64,000 nt of DNA. It comes from Balamuthia mandrillaris. Lineage: Eukaryota > Discosea > Longamoebia > Balamuthiidae. How positions within the stretch are numbered: the first letter of the stretch is position 1; each line of letters opens with the position of its first letter. Positions 22,924-32,314 of this stretch are shown in pieces. The notes under the pieces are model-generated. The model was not told the DNA's origin and did not search any database. It worked only from the letters and a program-made list of their open reading frames with translations. The stretch spans positions 1-64,000 of the forward strand of contig JAVKOQ010000013.1 of NCBI GenBank assembly GCA_031835245.1. The letters are read 5' to 3'. Made by a program: the position numbers and the translations under genes.

Positions 22924-24734
22924 TAAGAACAAAGGATGGTAAGCAAGTGTTATAACATTCATTACCTCTTCGGGTGCAAAATGAGCTGATGTATTCTCAG
23001 AGGAGGACGTAGAGCTGATGAGCTCAAAGGAATCAGTAGAAGCATCTATGCTCTATTTATAAATAGGTAGACAAGCAATGATTAGATGACGAGTAACACG
23101 TGTAGAAGTGGGTAAGCGGCAGCATACGTCTCGCAACGGCCCTTCCTTTGACAAATTGAAGCCGGTTTCTTTCGTAAAGGAGCCACCACTCGTTCGAAGA
23201 AAGGGTGGGCTAAGCTGTTTCGGGTCTTCAGGTATCGAGGAATGCGGGAAAGAAGATGGAAAGGAAGGCTGCTGTTGCAATATTGGCTGCGTTGTGGTGT
23301 TCACAGTGTTTCTTCTCCTTGATCCAGGGAGATTACCTATCATGATTTTAACCATTAGTTGAGCCGACAAACAAAACAAAGGAAGCAGGGAGTTGAAACT
23401 CACGCTGAGAAGGAATCTTTCGTGGAGAAGTGGCCTTGTGTGGATTAAGCCACGGGTGCCGGAAGAACTCTTCCCAAGAAATCCGTTCGTTGCTGTCTTT
23501 CTTTAGGAGAGAATAAACCAAGTCCATGCACTCTGGAGATAAGTGTAAGGTTGTTGGAATTTCGATGCGAGCTGTGTCAAGCTCTTGTAACAGCTGAAAG
23601 TGATTCTTCACATCAAAAGGCGGTTTGCCAGTCAGCATCTGCATTGTTGGTGGAATTTTATTTAAAAAAATAGTTAGTGAACCTGCATCATCTCTTCTCT
23701 CCGATTAATGTTACCTCAAAGAGGATGGAGCCAACAGACCACAAGTCTGCTTTGGCATCATAAGGTTTGCCCAACAAGATTTCGGGTGCCTGGCGTGAAG
23801 TTTTACTTGGTTAGTGCTCAACATCCATGCGTCAACAAGAAACGGGGACCACGAAAAAAAAAAAAAAAACACGCACCATGTAGAGAGGAGAACCGCATAA
23901 CGTATCAGCCACCGATTGTGGTTCGATGAAACGAGCAAAACCAAAGTCAGCAATTTTGAGGACGGCCTTCTGTGGGTCTCTGGAAGACAGCAATAGGTTC
24001 TGCGGCTTCAAGTCCCTGTGCACTATGTTCTTGCTGTGCAAAAATTCCAATCCTGCAGCTGTTTGGTGGTGACGTTAGCCGCATCATCATAGAAATCGAA
24101 CTTGAACTGAAAACTTGAACTAGAACTCGAACTCGAGCTTAAACAACTTGAACTCGAACTCGAACTTAAACAACTTGAACTTGGACATGAACTTGAACTT
24201 GAACTCCAAGAACAAGCAACAAAAATAAAGACAACACGAGGGAAGGATGGCTTACCAAGTTGGCTTAAGAAGAAGCGGGCTCTGCTCTCGGACAGCTTGC
24301 CATGCCGTTTCAGAAACTGAGAAAAGTCCCCGCCTTCACAGTACTCCAACACCAAGTAAATGAACTCAGAGCCCTTCACCACCAAAACAACCACGTGAGT
24401 AAGTTCATTGTCAGAAAGTGAGAAAGAAGGAAAGAAAGGATAAGAAACAAAGGGGGTAAGACTTGGGTGAAGGAGGGTTACGTACCAATACCACGTCGTG
24501 CTGCAGCACAATGTTCTCGTGCTTCAAGGCTTTCATGATGTTGATTTCGGACTCGAGGTGCTTCTTGAGTTTTTGGTTATGTTTGGAGAGACGTTCCACA
24601 TCCACCACTTTGATAGCCACCACTTCATGCGTGTCCTTGTGCTGTGCCAAGTAGACTGTGGCAAAGGCTCCTCTCCCTATTCTCTTCCCATTGGAGTTGT
24701 AGTCCCCCACTGAAAACGCCTTGGTGTGTTCCAT
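22078..24734 (-). CDS. ATG1: ATG1/ULK autophagy protein kinase
   Basis: ATG1/ULK is a Ser/Thr kinase that starts autophagosome formation. Start at 24734. The glycine loop is [19 protein letters not shown], the lysine lies in [12 protein letters not shown], and [16 protein letters not shown] is the C-helix. The hinge is [20 protein letters not shown], the catalytic loop [12 protein letters not shown], and the DFG motif [15 protein letters not shown]. The APE motif is in [20 protein letters not shown], and the domain closes near 23430 ([12 protein letters not shown]). A disordered linker leads to a C-terminal helical, MIT-like region ([20 protein letters not shown] and [18 protein letters not shown]), as in ATG1. 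Introns are many and short; one carries a GAACTT-type array (about 24100-24200), another a GA run. The stop is at 22078. Confidence 0.93.
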
Positions 24735-25458
24735 GACTGTATCAGTCTAATAGTCGTTGTAGTGGTAGTAGTTAGTGGTAGACTAAGGAGGAGACAAGCT
24801 TCTCGTCGGCGTAGTCCTTCCTCCTCCTCGCACACACCCGACGACGCCACCAGAAAATTTCTTCTGTATTCGTGTCGCCGTGAAAATGAAAATAACCCCT
24901 CAGGTACGGACAGAAATGTTTTGGTTCTGTGCAGCCAGAGAAGAGAGAAGAGAGGAGAGAGGAGAGAGGGAGAGAGAGAGAGAGGGGAGAGAGGAGAGAG
25001 GAGAGAGGAGAGAGGGAGAGAGGAGAGAGGAGAGAGGAGAGAGGAGAGAGGAGAGAGGAGAGAGGGAGAGAGGAGAGAGGAGAGAGGGAGAGAGGAGAGA
25101 GGAGAGAGGGAGAGAGGAGAGAGGGAGAGAGGAGAGAGGAGAGAGGAGAGAGGGAGAGAGAGAGAGGAGAGAGGAGAGAGGAGAGAGGAGAGAGGAGAGA
25201 GGAGAGAGGAGAGAGAGAATCAGGATGATGGAGAGGGAAATTTGTAGGAAGTGTGGCGCCGCAAGGTAGACATAAGTAATATTGGAGAAGTCGTGTATTT
25301 TGCCACTGGTACAAGGGGAAGAGCGTGACGTGGTACCTTGGTTTTGTCTACTCCTGCGGGTTTTACAGAACAAGAGGAAGAAAAAAAGGCGGGCCCTCAA
25401 GCAGCGGTGGACAGAGGGCATCTATGCATGGCCACAATTACAGTTGTTGGTTGAATCT
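24735..25458. repeat. ATG1/VOC gene spacer with (GAGAGAG)n array
   Basis: The gap lies upstream of ATG1 and downstream of the minus-strand VOC gene. A GAGAGAGG-type array fills about 24935-25214. No gene is supported: long frames on both strands consist of Arg/Glu or Ser/Leu/Pro repeats only. Confidence 0.8.
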
Positions 25459-26919
25459 TTAAGTCTTGATTTTAACCTCGCTGGCTATCTCCACGAGAAT
25501 GCCATTGATATCACGAACGTAGGCCACGACCTGTCCCCAGGGCAATAGCTTGGGGGCAGAGACGGAGATAGCGCCAGCGTCCACGGCGCGCTTGTAGTCC
25601 CGCTGCACGTCATAGCTGGAAAAGGCAATCTCCATGCCAGGGGGAGGCTTGTCGGGGTTGTTGGTGCTGAATTCCATGGGAGAGAGGTTTGTCTTGGCTA
25701 GATCGTTGGAGGCGAAGGAGAGGGCAGTCATGCCCGTGTCCATCTCCGCATACTGTTTGCTTTCGTGCACGAAGCGTCGCTTCAGCCCAAACGCCTTTTC
25801 GTAAAACTCCACCGTTCGTTCTACCTCCTTCACGTACAGTATCGTATAACCAAACTTCAGTTGAGTGCTTTGACGAGAGGAGCTGCTGCCCGATTTGGAC
25901 TTGGAGGCAGCCGAGGAGGAAGAAGATGGCGAAGAGGAAGAGGAGGAGGAACTGCCACCACCACTTCCAAGAGCAGCTAGCATGTGTCTGCTGCCAACAG
26001 GAAGAGGCTCCGCTGCCATCAACTTCTTCCTCTTGTGGGTGAGGGCCTTGTCCCCAATAGCTGGAAGCAAAGGTATCGGCACTGGTGGAAGCTGACCCCC
26101 GCCTGCAAGCGATGAGGAAGAAGCTGATGAGGAACTGCTAGTTGTGGTTGAAGAAGAGGAGGGTGGAGCAGAGGAAGAGGATGCTTTTTGAGAGGAAGCT
26201 GGCAGGATTGGTACAACAGGCGCCTGTGGGCGTGGTCGCAGAGGTAAGTTGAGAGGGCTGGAGGAGGAGGCCGAAGTGGAGGAAGAGGAAGTGTCTGCCT
26301 TTTGCCCTGTAGCGGCAGGGACCTGTACATTGGCGACTTCAGAGGAAGAGGAGGAGGGAGAAGAAGAAGAGGAAGGCGGAGAGCTAGTTGGAGCGGAAGG
26401 ATCCAAAGATTTGCGTTTTCTGCCGGCTCCCTTTCGGCGTCCTCCTCTGCCCTTTTTCACAGGCTTCTCTTGCCCTGTTGCTGCTGAGTTAGTAGTGGTA
26501 GCGGCGGTGGAAGTAGCTGGCGTTTTGCTCAAAGAAGAAGCAGAAGTGGAAGGGGTAGCAGTGGTTGTTGTGGATGAAGAGGGGGAGTCTGTTGAAGAGT
26601 TGTCGGTGGTTCGCTTGCGCTTTGCGGCTCTGTCGGTTGTGTCCTCCGACTCTTGCGAGGAGGGCGTCTTGCCCTTGCTTGTGGCTGTGGTGGCGGGGGA
26701 CATCCCTCTTGGTGTCGCCCCGGTGTGCTTGTCATTCGCAGGGAGTCCTTTCTCCTCCCCTTCTTCTCCTTCCTCTGTAGTCATTTTTCTTTTCTTCGTC
26801 TCAGCGGAGGAGGAGTTGCCGTCCGAAGAAGAAGTTCGGAGAGGGCTTCCTCCACTTTCTTCCCGTTGGTCTCTGGCGGTACCAACCGCAGTCGGCTCTT
26901 TCCGCTGCTCAACACTCAT
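25459..26919 (-). CDS. VOC/glyoxalase-fold protein with long disordered N-terminus
   Basis: A single exon of 486 residues, start at 26919 (MSVEQRKEPTAVG). Residues about 1-350 are disordered and rich in Ser, Thr, Pro and Lys, with nuclear-type basic clusters (KKGRGGRRKGAGRKRKS, the last resembling AT-hook or GRKR motifs). Residues about 352-486 form one VOC module: FGYTILYVKEVERTVEFYEK, then AEMDTGMTALSFAS, then GMEIAFSSYDVQRDYKRAVD, then WGQVVAYVRDINGILVEIA. VOC proteins include glyoxalase I, bleomycin-resistance proteins and dioxygenases. The final Glu in LVEIA matches a usual metal-ligand position, but the substrate cannot be told. The C-terminal module is the length of a bacterial bleomycin-resistance-type protein. 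The large N-terminal extension is unusual. Confidence 0.85.
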   Translation of the reverse strand: MSVEQRKEPTAVGTARDQREESGGSPLRTSSSDGNSSSAETKKRKMTTEEGEEGEEKGLPANDKHTGATPRGMSPATTATSKGKTPSSQESEDTTDRAAKRKRTTDNSSTDSPSSSTTTTATPSTSASSLSKTPATSTAATTTNSAATGQEKPVKKGRGGRRKGAGRKRKSLDPSAPTSSPPSSSSSPSSSSSEVANVQVPAATGQKADTSSSSTSASSSSPLNLPLRPRPQAPVVPILPASSQKASSSSAPPSSSSTTTSSSSSASSSSLAGGGQLPPVPIPLLPAIGDKALTHKRKKLMAAEPLPVGSRHMLAALGSGGGSSSSSSSSPSSSSSAASKSKSGSSSSRQSTQLKFGYTILYVKEVERTVEFYEKAFGLKRRFVHESKQYAEMDTGMTALSFASNDLAKTNLSPMEFSTNNPDKPPPGMEIAFSSYDVQRDYKRAVDAGAISVSAPKLLPWGQVVAYVRDINGILVEIASEVKIKT

Positions 26920-27049
26920 CGATCTCTTCTCTATCAGTCAGAGGAAATCCTCTTCACTCCACCAAAATAGGGGACAAAAAAATAATCTGGTAAAACGGGA
27001 GTAGCTGCAACGGTCAACTATCGCCAAGCGCAAGCAGCCCAACGGTAGC

Positions 27050-27176
27050 AGTCTTGCCGTTCTCCTCTTTTCCTGCTTGTTTTCCTTTTACTAATTTTGC
27101 TTTATTTTCGTTGTCCCATTGATCGGCTTGATCTTGGCGCCGCCTTAGTCTTGCCGTTCTCCTCTTTTCCTGCTTG
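27050..27176 (+). repeat. Direct repeat pair left of the Fanzor gene
   Basis: A 30-base sequence beginning AGTCTTGCCGTTCTCC and ending CCTGCTTG occurs at 27050-27079 and again, identical, at 27147-27176, an offset of 97 bases. The intervening part contains the 54-bp repeat that recurs on the far side of the Fanzor gene. Confidence 0.9.
27078..27131 (+). repeat. Left copy of 54-bp direct repeat flanking Fanzor
   Basis: The sequence starts TGTTTTCCTTTTACTAATTT and ends CCATTGATCGGCTTGA. An identical copy lies at 29850-29903. The pair brackets 2.7 kb holding the whole Fanzor gene and its leader, which suggests element ends or a duplication made on insertion. Confidence 0.93.
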
Positions 27177-27486
27177 CTTGTGTTTTTGATTTTCTACCCC
27201 CCAATTTTTTTTTTGATTTTTTATTCGTCAGTGAAAATTGGTGGACACCGGAAGGCTGAATTTCCCGTTCTGGTTGTCCGGAGTGATGGGCTGAACTGGG
27301 ACATCAACGGGCACCGCAGTTTGCCAGCGAAAAATAGCCGTTACGGCGCGGCGCACTTGCTTCCTTTAAAAAAAAATCAGCTAAACAATTATGACCCCAT
27401 TGTTATTAAGGCGGCGGAAAGATCATAAGATCTAAGGACAACGAAAAAAGAAATCACGACATTAGTCTTTTGGGCCAATGAGCATG

Positions 27487-27499
27487 TTTCCCGCCAAAA
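27487..27499 (+). promoter_or_regulatory. E2F-like site
   Basis: TTTCCCGCCAAAA is an exact match to the classical E2F consensus TTTCCCGC with the extended CCAAAA side. It lies about 500 bases upstream of the Fanzor start codon and about 340 upstream of the leader intron. Function is inferred from the motif alone. Confidence 0.4.
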
Positions 27500-27988
27500 C
27501 AACCCTTCCTTCTCCCACGCCTTTGAAGGCAAAGTGGTAGGGTGGGGTGTACGGAATGGATGCTCATGCTGCTGCTGCCGCCAATAAACTTTTGGTACTC
27601 GTCAGTCGCCTTGACATTTTTCTGCTACTCGTTTTCTTTTCTTCTCTTCTCTTCTTTTCATTTCTTTCTTTTCAAAAGTAAACACACAGACACACACACC
27701 ACGAAGCTCCACGCACCACCGTATTTCTCATTGCTACGCTTCTACTACACAAGGAGGAAACCAGCGGAAGGAGGCAGAGGTGGAAACCGAAGCGGTTCAG
27801 CCGCAGGCAGGGGCACTGCTCCGATTGAAAAGGTAGCGTTCTTTTTTCTCTGCTCGCTCACTACATTTTTTGATGATGGAAAAAAAATTTGTTACCAACC
27901 ACTCACTAATGATTTCTTTTGTTTAAAAAAGAACAGCATCACGAACCTCTGTGCGCCTCTTCCACAACGCTGCTGGAAGCTGGCCTGA

Positions 27989-29746
27989 ATGGCAAGTTGC
28001 CCACAGTGCGGAAAAAAGTTTGCTACCTCTCACGGGTTGGCCATCCACTTCGGTCGGGTCCACAAGGAAGGGGGTCGCGCCACTACTTCTGCTACTTCCA
28101 CTGCTACTCGGAAAAGAAGAGCGGAAAACGCCCCAGCGGCACCTCAGGCAAGGGCACAGAAGCGTGGAAGGCCGCAGGCTGCACCCGCCCAGCCCTTTTG
28201 GAACCAGTTTTCCAGCTTAATCGGGAGAAGATTAATACGCCCGGAAGCCTTGTGCTTGGAAGAACCCTTTGCCTGTGGTTCAGGATGGTTCACCGCCTGC
28301 AAGCACATTCCTAACGGAGAAAAGGTGTTGGAGGAGGAGGAGGAGAAGAAGGAGAAGGAGAAGAAGGAGGAAGAGGAAGAGGAGAAGGAGAAGGAGAAGG
28401 AGAAGGAGAAGGAGAAGGAAGAAGAGGAGAAAAACCAGAAAGGCTTGTTAGGCCTCATCGAGGGACTCGTTCCGTCTCGCCCAGCCGTACAGCTCACCAA
28501 AAAAGGCAAGAACGGAGAGGAGAAACCGGTAGTGGGGCGAGTGGAGAAGATCCGCCTTTATCCGCGCCCGGAACAAAAGAAGACGTTGGCCAAGTGGTTC
28601 GGCACAGTACGATGGACCTACAACAAGGCCGTGGAGTTCCATCGTGAACATCAAGGAATGCCTCGTGATGAGATGAAGGAACAAGTCAGGAAGAAATTCC
28701 TAAATAACAGCAATTTCAAGGGAGAGGACAAGAGCCTTGCGTGGGTGTTGGAAACTCCTCGATTCATTCGGAGTGACGCTGTCGATGATTTCTTCAACGG
28801 CGTGAAAAGCAGCTTGGCGGCGGGCAGAGGCACGACTGGATTCCAGATGAAGTTCCGTGGTAGGAAGGACAAGAGCCAGTCTCTCAGCATCCAAGCCAGG
28901 GAGTGGAACCACAACAGCTCTATCCGCCAACTCTTCTTCGGGGAGGCGCGAATCAAAGCGAGGGACAAGAACTACAAAGTTCCGTCAGAGGTGCTCTATG
29001 CCGTTCGTCTGGTGAAGGACACTCGACTGGGCCATTACTACCTCTGCGTGCCTCAGCCTTTGAAGCTCATGGGCGAGAGCCAAGCCCGTGAGCACCGAAG
29101 GAGAGAGGCAGGCATCATCGCCTTGGATCCAGGAGTGCGCACATTCATGACCACCTACAACGGCTGCGGGGAGGTCACCGAGTGGGGCAAAGCGGACATC
29201 AACGAGATAGGCAAGCTGTGCCACCGCCTGGATCGCATGCAGAGTAAGGGCACCAAGGTCAACCACAGACAACGGCGCCGTCTCCGAAGGGCCGCTGCTC
29301 GGCTTCGCCAGAGGATCCGCAACCTGGTGGATGACCTCCACAAGAAGCTCGTGTCTTGGTTGGTCAGGAACTTCTCCCTCATCCTTCTGCCAGAGTTCAG
29401 GAGCCAGCAGATGGTGCGGCGAGGCCACCGCCGCATTGGCTCGCGAACGGCCAGAGCCATGCTCACCTGGTCCCACTATCGCTTCAGGCAGAGGCTCCTC
29501 AACAAGGCCCAGCAATTTCCGTCCTGTACGGTCTGCCTCTGCGATGAGGAATACACCTCCAAAACCTGCGGCAAGTGCGGCCAAGTCCACCACCAGTTGG
29601 GGGGAAACAAGACCTTTCGGTGCCCTCAACCCGAGTGTGGCTACCAGGCGGATCGAGATGCCAACGCCGCCCGAAACATCTTGATCCGCTTTTTTACGTT
29701 GCAAGCACTTACCACCTCCTCCTCCTCCTCTGTGAGGGGGCGGTAG
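27989..29746 (+). CDS. Fanzor/TnpB-like RNA-guided nuclease with N-terminal zinc finger
   Basis: Fanzors are eukaryotic TnpB relatives that cut DNA under guidance of an element-encoded RNA. The 585-residue frame has no intron. Residues 4-25 form a C2H2 finger (C4, C7, H20, H25). A Lys/Glu run encoded by GAG/AAG repeats spans about 113-150. The TnpB core starts near residue 184 (VEKIRLYPRPEQKKTLAKWF). RuvC motifs are IIALDPGVRTFMTTY (D380), SLILLPEFRSQQM (E469) and ADRDANAARNIL (D555 or D557). The zinc ribbon uses C527, C530, C545 and C550. All catalytic positions are present and the frame is whole, so it may be active. The N-terminal finger is not part of the usual TnpB core. The gene is bracketed by 54-bp repeats and sits between single-copy-looking host genes. 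Domestication or recent insertion are both possible. Confidence 0.92.
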   Translation: MASCPQCGKKFATSHGLAIHFGRVHKEGGRATTSATSTATRKRRAENAPAAPQARAQKRGRPQAAPAQPFWNQFSSLIGRRLIRPEALCLEEPFACGSGWFTACKHIPNGEKVLEEEEEKKEKEKKEEEEEEKEKEKEKEKEKEEEEKNQKGLLGLIEGLVPSRPAVQLTKKGKNGEEKPVVGRVEKIRLYPRPEQKKTLAKWFGTVRWTYNKAVEFHREHQGMPRDEMKEQVRKKFLNNSNFKGEDKSLAWVLETPRFIRSDAVDDFFNGVKSSLAAGRGTTGFQMKFRGRKDKSQSLSIQAREWNHNSSIRQLFFGEARIKARDKNYKVPSEVLYAVRLVKDTRLGHYYLCVPQPLKLMGESQAREHRRREAGIIALDPGVRTFMTTYNGCGEVTEWGKADINEIGKLCHRLDRMQSKGTKVNHRQRRRLRRAAARLRQRIRNLVDDLHKKLVSWLVRNFSLILLPEFRSQQMVRRGHRRIGSRTARAMLTWSHYRFRQRLLNKAQQFPSCTVCLCDEEYTSKTCGKCGQVHHQLGGNKTFRCPQPECGYQADRDANAARNILIRFFTLQALTTSSSSSVRGR

Positions 29747-29905
29747 GCGGTAAGGTTGCTTTGGTGCCGGCACCGTTGCTTATAGCGAGTCGTAAGATAA
29801 GCCGTGATTAGGCACGCCGGAGGTGGGTTATTTTTTGTGTCTGTTTTTTTGTTTTCCTTTTACTAATTTTGCTTTATTTTCGTTGTCCCATTGATCGGCT
29901 TGACA
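29747..29905 (+). ncRNA. Candidate guide-RNA (omega RNA) region at Fanzor right end
   Basis: TnpB and Fanzor guide RNAs usually arise from the 3' end of the gene and run to the element's right end. Here the 3' flank is compact and structured. GGTGCCGGCACC at 29763-29774 is a perfect 12-bp palindrome. GCTTAT (29778-29783) pairs with ATAAGC (29796-29801). GGCGGTAGGCGGTAAGG precedes them. A T-rich stretch follows, then the right 54-bp repeat. The RNA itself is inferred. Confidence 0.4.
29850..29903 (+). repeat. Right copy of 54-bp direct repeat flanking Fanzor
   Basis: It is identical to 27078-27131 and on the same strand. It is followed by CA and then AGCTAAACAATTAT (29905-29918), a 14-base word also found at 27379-27392. 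The right flank thus looks like a shortened copy of the left flank lacking about 247 bases. Confidence 0.93.
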
Positions 29906-29978
29906 AGCTAAACAATTATTAATAATGATGGGGAGGAGGAGGGGTTAATGAGAATAGAAGAAGGGGGCCGCGGCGGGG

Positions 29979-31026
29979 ATGGAAGGGAAGGCAGCAGGAG
30001 AGAAGAGCGATCTTAGCGTGCAACTTCGCTACTTTGCATGTAGGGGCAGAGGTCAGGGCTTGCGCTACATCTTGGTTGATGCTGGTCACCCCTTTGAGGA
30101 AGCGGTAGTGTCCGCCCTAGGTGAGACATGGAAAGCCAAGAAGGAGGCCCAGAGTTTCAGTGGTTCGTTAGATGTTTTTTTTTTCCCCCTTGTGCTATTT
30201 GCCTTTGTTAAAAACTATTTCCCTTTTTTAAAAACCCACAGCTCACCTCATCGTTGTCCATGAGAACAGGCCCCTTTGGTTCCCTTCCTGTACTTCAGTG
30301 GGGCGACTACACTGTGGCCCAAACGGAGGCCATAGCCCACTACCTCGGCCAAAAGCTGAACTACTACGGCAGTGACACCTCCCCCGAACAAACATGTAAA
30401 GCGGGCATGCTCGTATCAGCGGCCTACCAAGACCTCATCCAACCTTTTCTCGTACGTCATGCGCACACATTTTGTGCGTGGCTGTCCCCTCCCTCACCTT
30501 TGAGTTGTTAATGGCAAATGTAGGCCCTCTTTTGGAGCCCAATTCGAGCCAAGGGCAGCGATACGAAGGACTTGTTGTCCCAGTTTTATAACGTCAAAGT
30601 GAAGGACTTGTTGCCACGGTTCCAGGCATTGCTGGGCGACAAGCCGTTCTTCATCGATGAGGAGAGACCCACCATCGCCGACTTTTTTGTGTTTGAAGGT
30701 TTTTGTTCTGCATTATCATGACACCATACTCCTAGTACTTAACTCTACCTCCACGCCACTCATCACCATCAACAACAGCACTGGATCTGTTGGGAACATG
30801 CCTTGGCCATGACAACCTTTTCCACAGCGACAAAGAGGAAGGATTGCAAAAGTTGAGGGAGTTTCATGGGAGGATGTTGAAGCGGCCCAATATTGCCCTC
30901 TACTTTGGCGGAAAGGGACCTTGCCCTCCCTTCTTCCGTCCCATAACGTTGTCCCCAGCGGAGGAAGAAGTGCAACACGTCATGGACGCCTTTGCTCTTG
31001 AGCTTGAAGCTGCTCGATCCTCTTAA
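29979..31026 (+). CDS. Glutathione S-transferase
   Basis: Cytosolic GSTs conjugate glutathione to electrophiles. There are four exons. Start at 29979; the thioredoxin-like half has LSVQLRYFACRGRGQGLRYI (Tyr at the usual active-site place), and after an intron with acceptor at about 30270, PFGSLPVLQWGDYTVAQTEA, where the cis-Pro and the QTEAI glutathione-binding motif are clear. The helical half has SAAYQDLIQPF, then DKPFFIDEERPTIADFFVFE (N-capping motif of alpha 6), and ends LEAARSS at 31026. Order and length (about 235 residues) match sigma/mu-type GSTs. The start lies 75 bases right of the 54-bp repeat, so the mobile region reaches into its promoter. Intact as read. Confidence 0.88.
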
Positions 31027-31150
31027 GCATCTTCTTCATGAGCACTCTCTGCGGCTCTCTATCCAACAAACAGGAGTTCTATCATAAATAAAGCCGTACA
31101 AAAAAAATAAAAAAAAAAAGAGGAAAAGAGAGAGAAGATAGGAGAGAGCC

Positions 31151-32314
31151 TCAGTCAAAGTGCTGGCCTCCCTCGTCCTCGCTGTCGGAAGCCTTGTCCT
31201 TGAGCTTACCGTCCTTCGGGAGGATGGGATAGGACCCTATAAAATATCCACATGGATCAGTTGGTTGCTCACGCAGAGATGGAGAAGAGCGGAGGGAAGA
31301 AGAACAAGAGAGAGAATCACAATACCTGCTCGAACCATTTGAGGAGAAGGTGGGAACATGGTGCGAGTCATTTCCACAAACCAGTAAAGACTGAGGGCAT
31401 AGTGCACAATACAGGCGGAGAAGTAGGAAGCAATAAGGAAGAGAGGAGCTTGAGTGCGAGCAACAGGGATCTTCATCCACATCTGGGAGCTGAACCAGGG
31501 AATGCCAAACAGGCGGAATACCACATAGCCCACCCACCAAACCCACTTGTTGAACTTGTAGAGAGGCGTGTCTCTGTGGCCCGTGTGTGCCATGAAGCTG
31601 CGGATGTGAGCCGGCACATTGGTGAGGTACACCAGACCGGTCATCAACACGCCAAGGCTGGACATAGCCGTCACTGACCAGATGAGAGGGAACACCACCA
31701 AAAGCACCAAGTGGTGGATCACTCCCGACATCATCTTAATGTCGAGGCAGTTCTTGAGGTCGTAGAGCTCGTACCCTTGCAAGAAGGCAAAGTAGTGGAA
31801 CATGAGGAACAAGGTCTTGTCGGAAAGCTCCTTAGAGAGCTTCCAGTCGGTTGCGTCCCAATCTTTGTAGTAGTGTCGCAAGCTGTCTCCCTCTAGCGAA
31901 GTAGGGATGGCGATGAGCTCATGAGCGTCACCCTCCAGCGCGATCCTTACAGTCATAATCACGGTCCAGCCGATGAGGAACATAGCTACCACCCTGGAAG
32001 AGGTGGAAGGTCAGCGCCCTCGTTCAGCAAAACGGGGTTCAGAAGACAGAGAATAAGAAAGATTCAAAAGGAACCAACCGAGAGCTCCAGTCGACTCGTT
32101 GCATCTTGTTAAGGAGCTTGTAGCGCCCAAAGAAACGGAAAGAGAGAGCATCCACCACCAGGTAGAGAAGCTTGAAGCCCGCAAACCAGAACAAGGAGGC
32201 GATCCAGAGGGCCACCGTTCGCAGCAAATAGAGCTCGTTAAAGCTGGGGTTCTGGCCAACCCACGGAGTGCCTCGCACCACATTCTCTTCCACCCACTCT
32301 CTCCCGAAATCCAT
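31151..32314 (-). CDS. TLC-domain multipass membrane protein
   Basis: Start at 32314 (MDFGREWVEENVV). Exon 1 has two hydrophobic helices (LRTVALWIASLFWFAGFKLL and a following one). After an intron near 32040-31995 come further helices: VAMFLIGWTVIMTVRIAL, KTLFLMFHYFAFLQGYELYD, then MSGVIHHLVLLVVFPLIWSV with the paired His of the TLC (TRAM-LAG1-CLN8) domain, MTGLVYLTNVPAHIRSFMAH and APLFLIASYFSACIVHYALS. The C-terminus is acidic and cytosolic-looking, with a TGA stop at 31151. Such proteins sit in ER or other internal membranes and sense or make lipids. The ceramide-synthase Lag1 motif is not evident, so a TLCD-type role is more likely. Substrate unknown. Confidence 0.75.

Larger units (their letters stand above)
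26920..27988. promoter_or_regulatory. Leader region of the Fanzor gene
   Basis: This gap separates the VOC start (minus) and the Fanzor start (plus). It holds two copies of a 30-base direct repeat, the left 54-bp flanking repeat, an E2F-like site and a probable 5' untranslated intron from about 27831 (GTAGCG donor) to about 27931 (AAAAAAG acceptor). The region upstream of the intron has in-frame stops relative to the Fanzor frame, so I treat it as untranslated. Confidence 0.45.

Noticed and set aside
24726-25421. Several open frames on both strands upstream of ATG1
   Set aside because: All consist of the GAGAGAGG repeat and carry no protein motif.
27542-27988. N-terminal extension of the Fanzor protein
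   Set aside because: The upstream frame is hydrophobic by composition and ends in a stop before 27989; an intron with GTAGCG donor and AAAAAAG acceptor fits a 5' untranslated intron.
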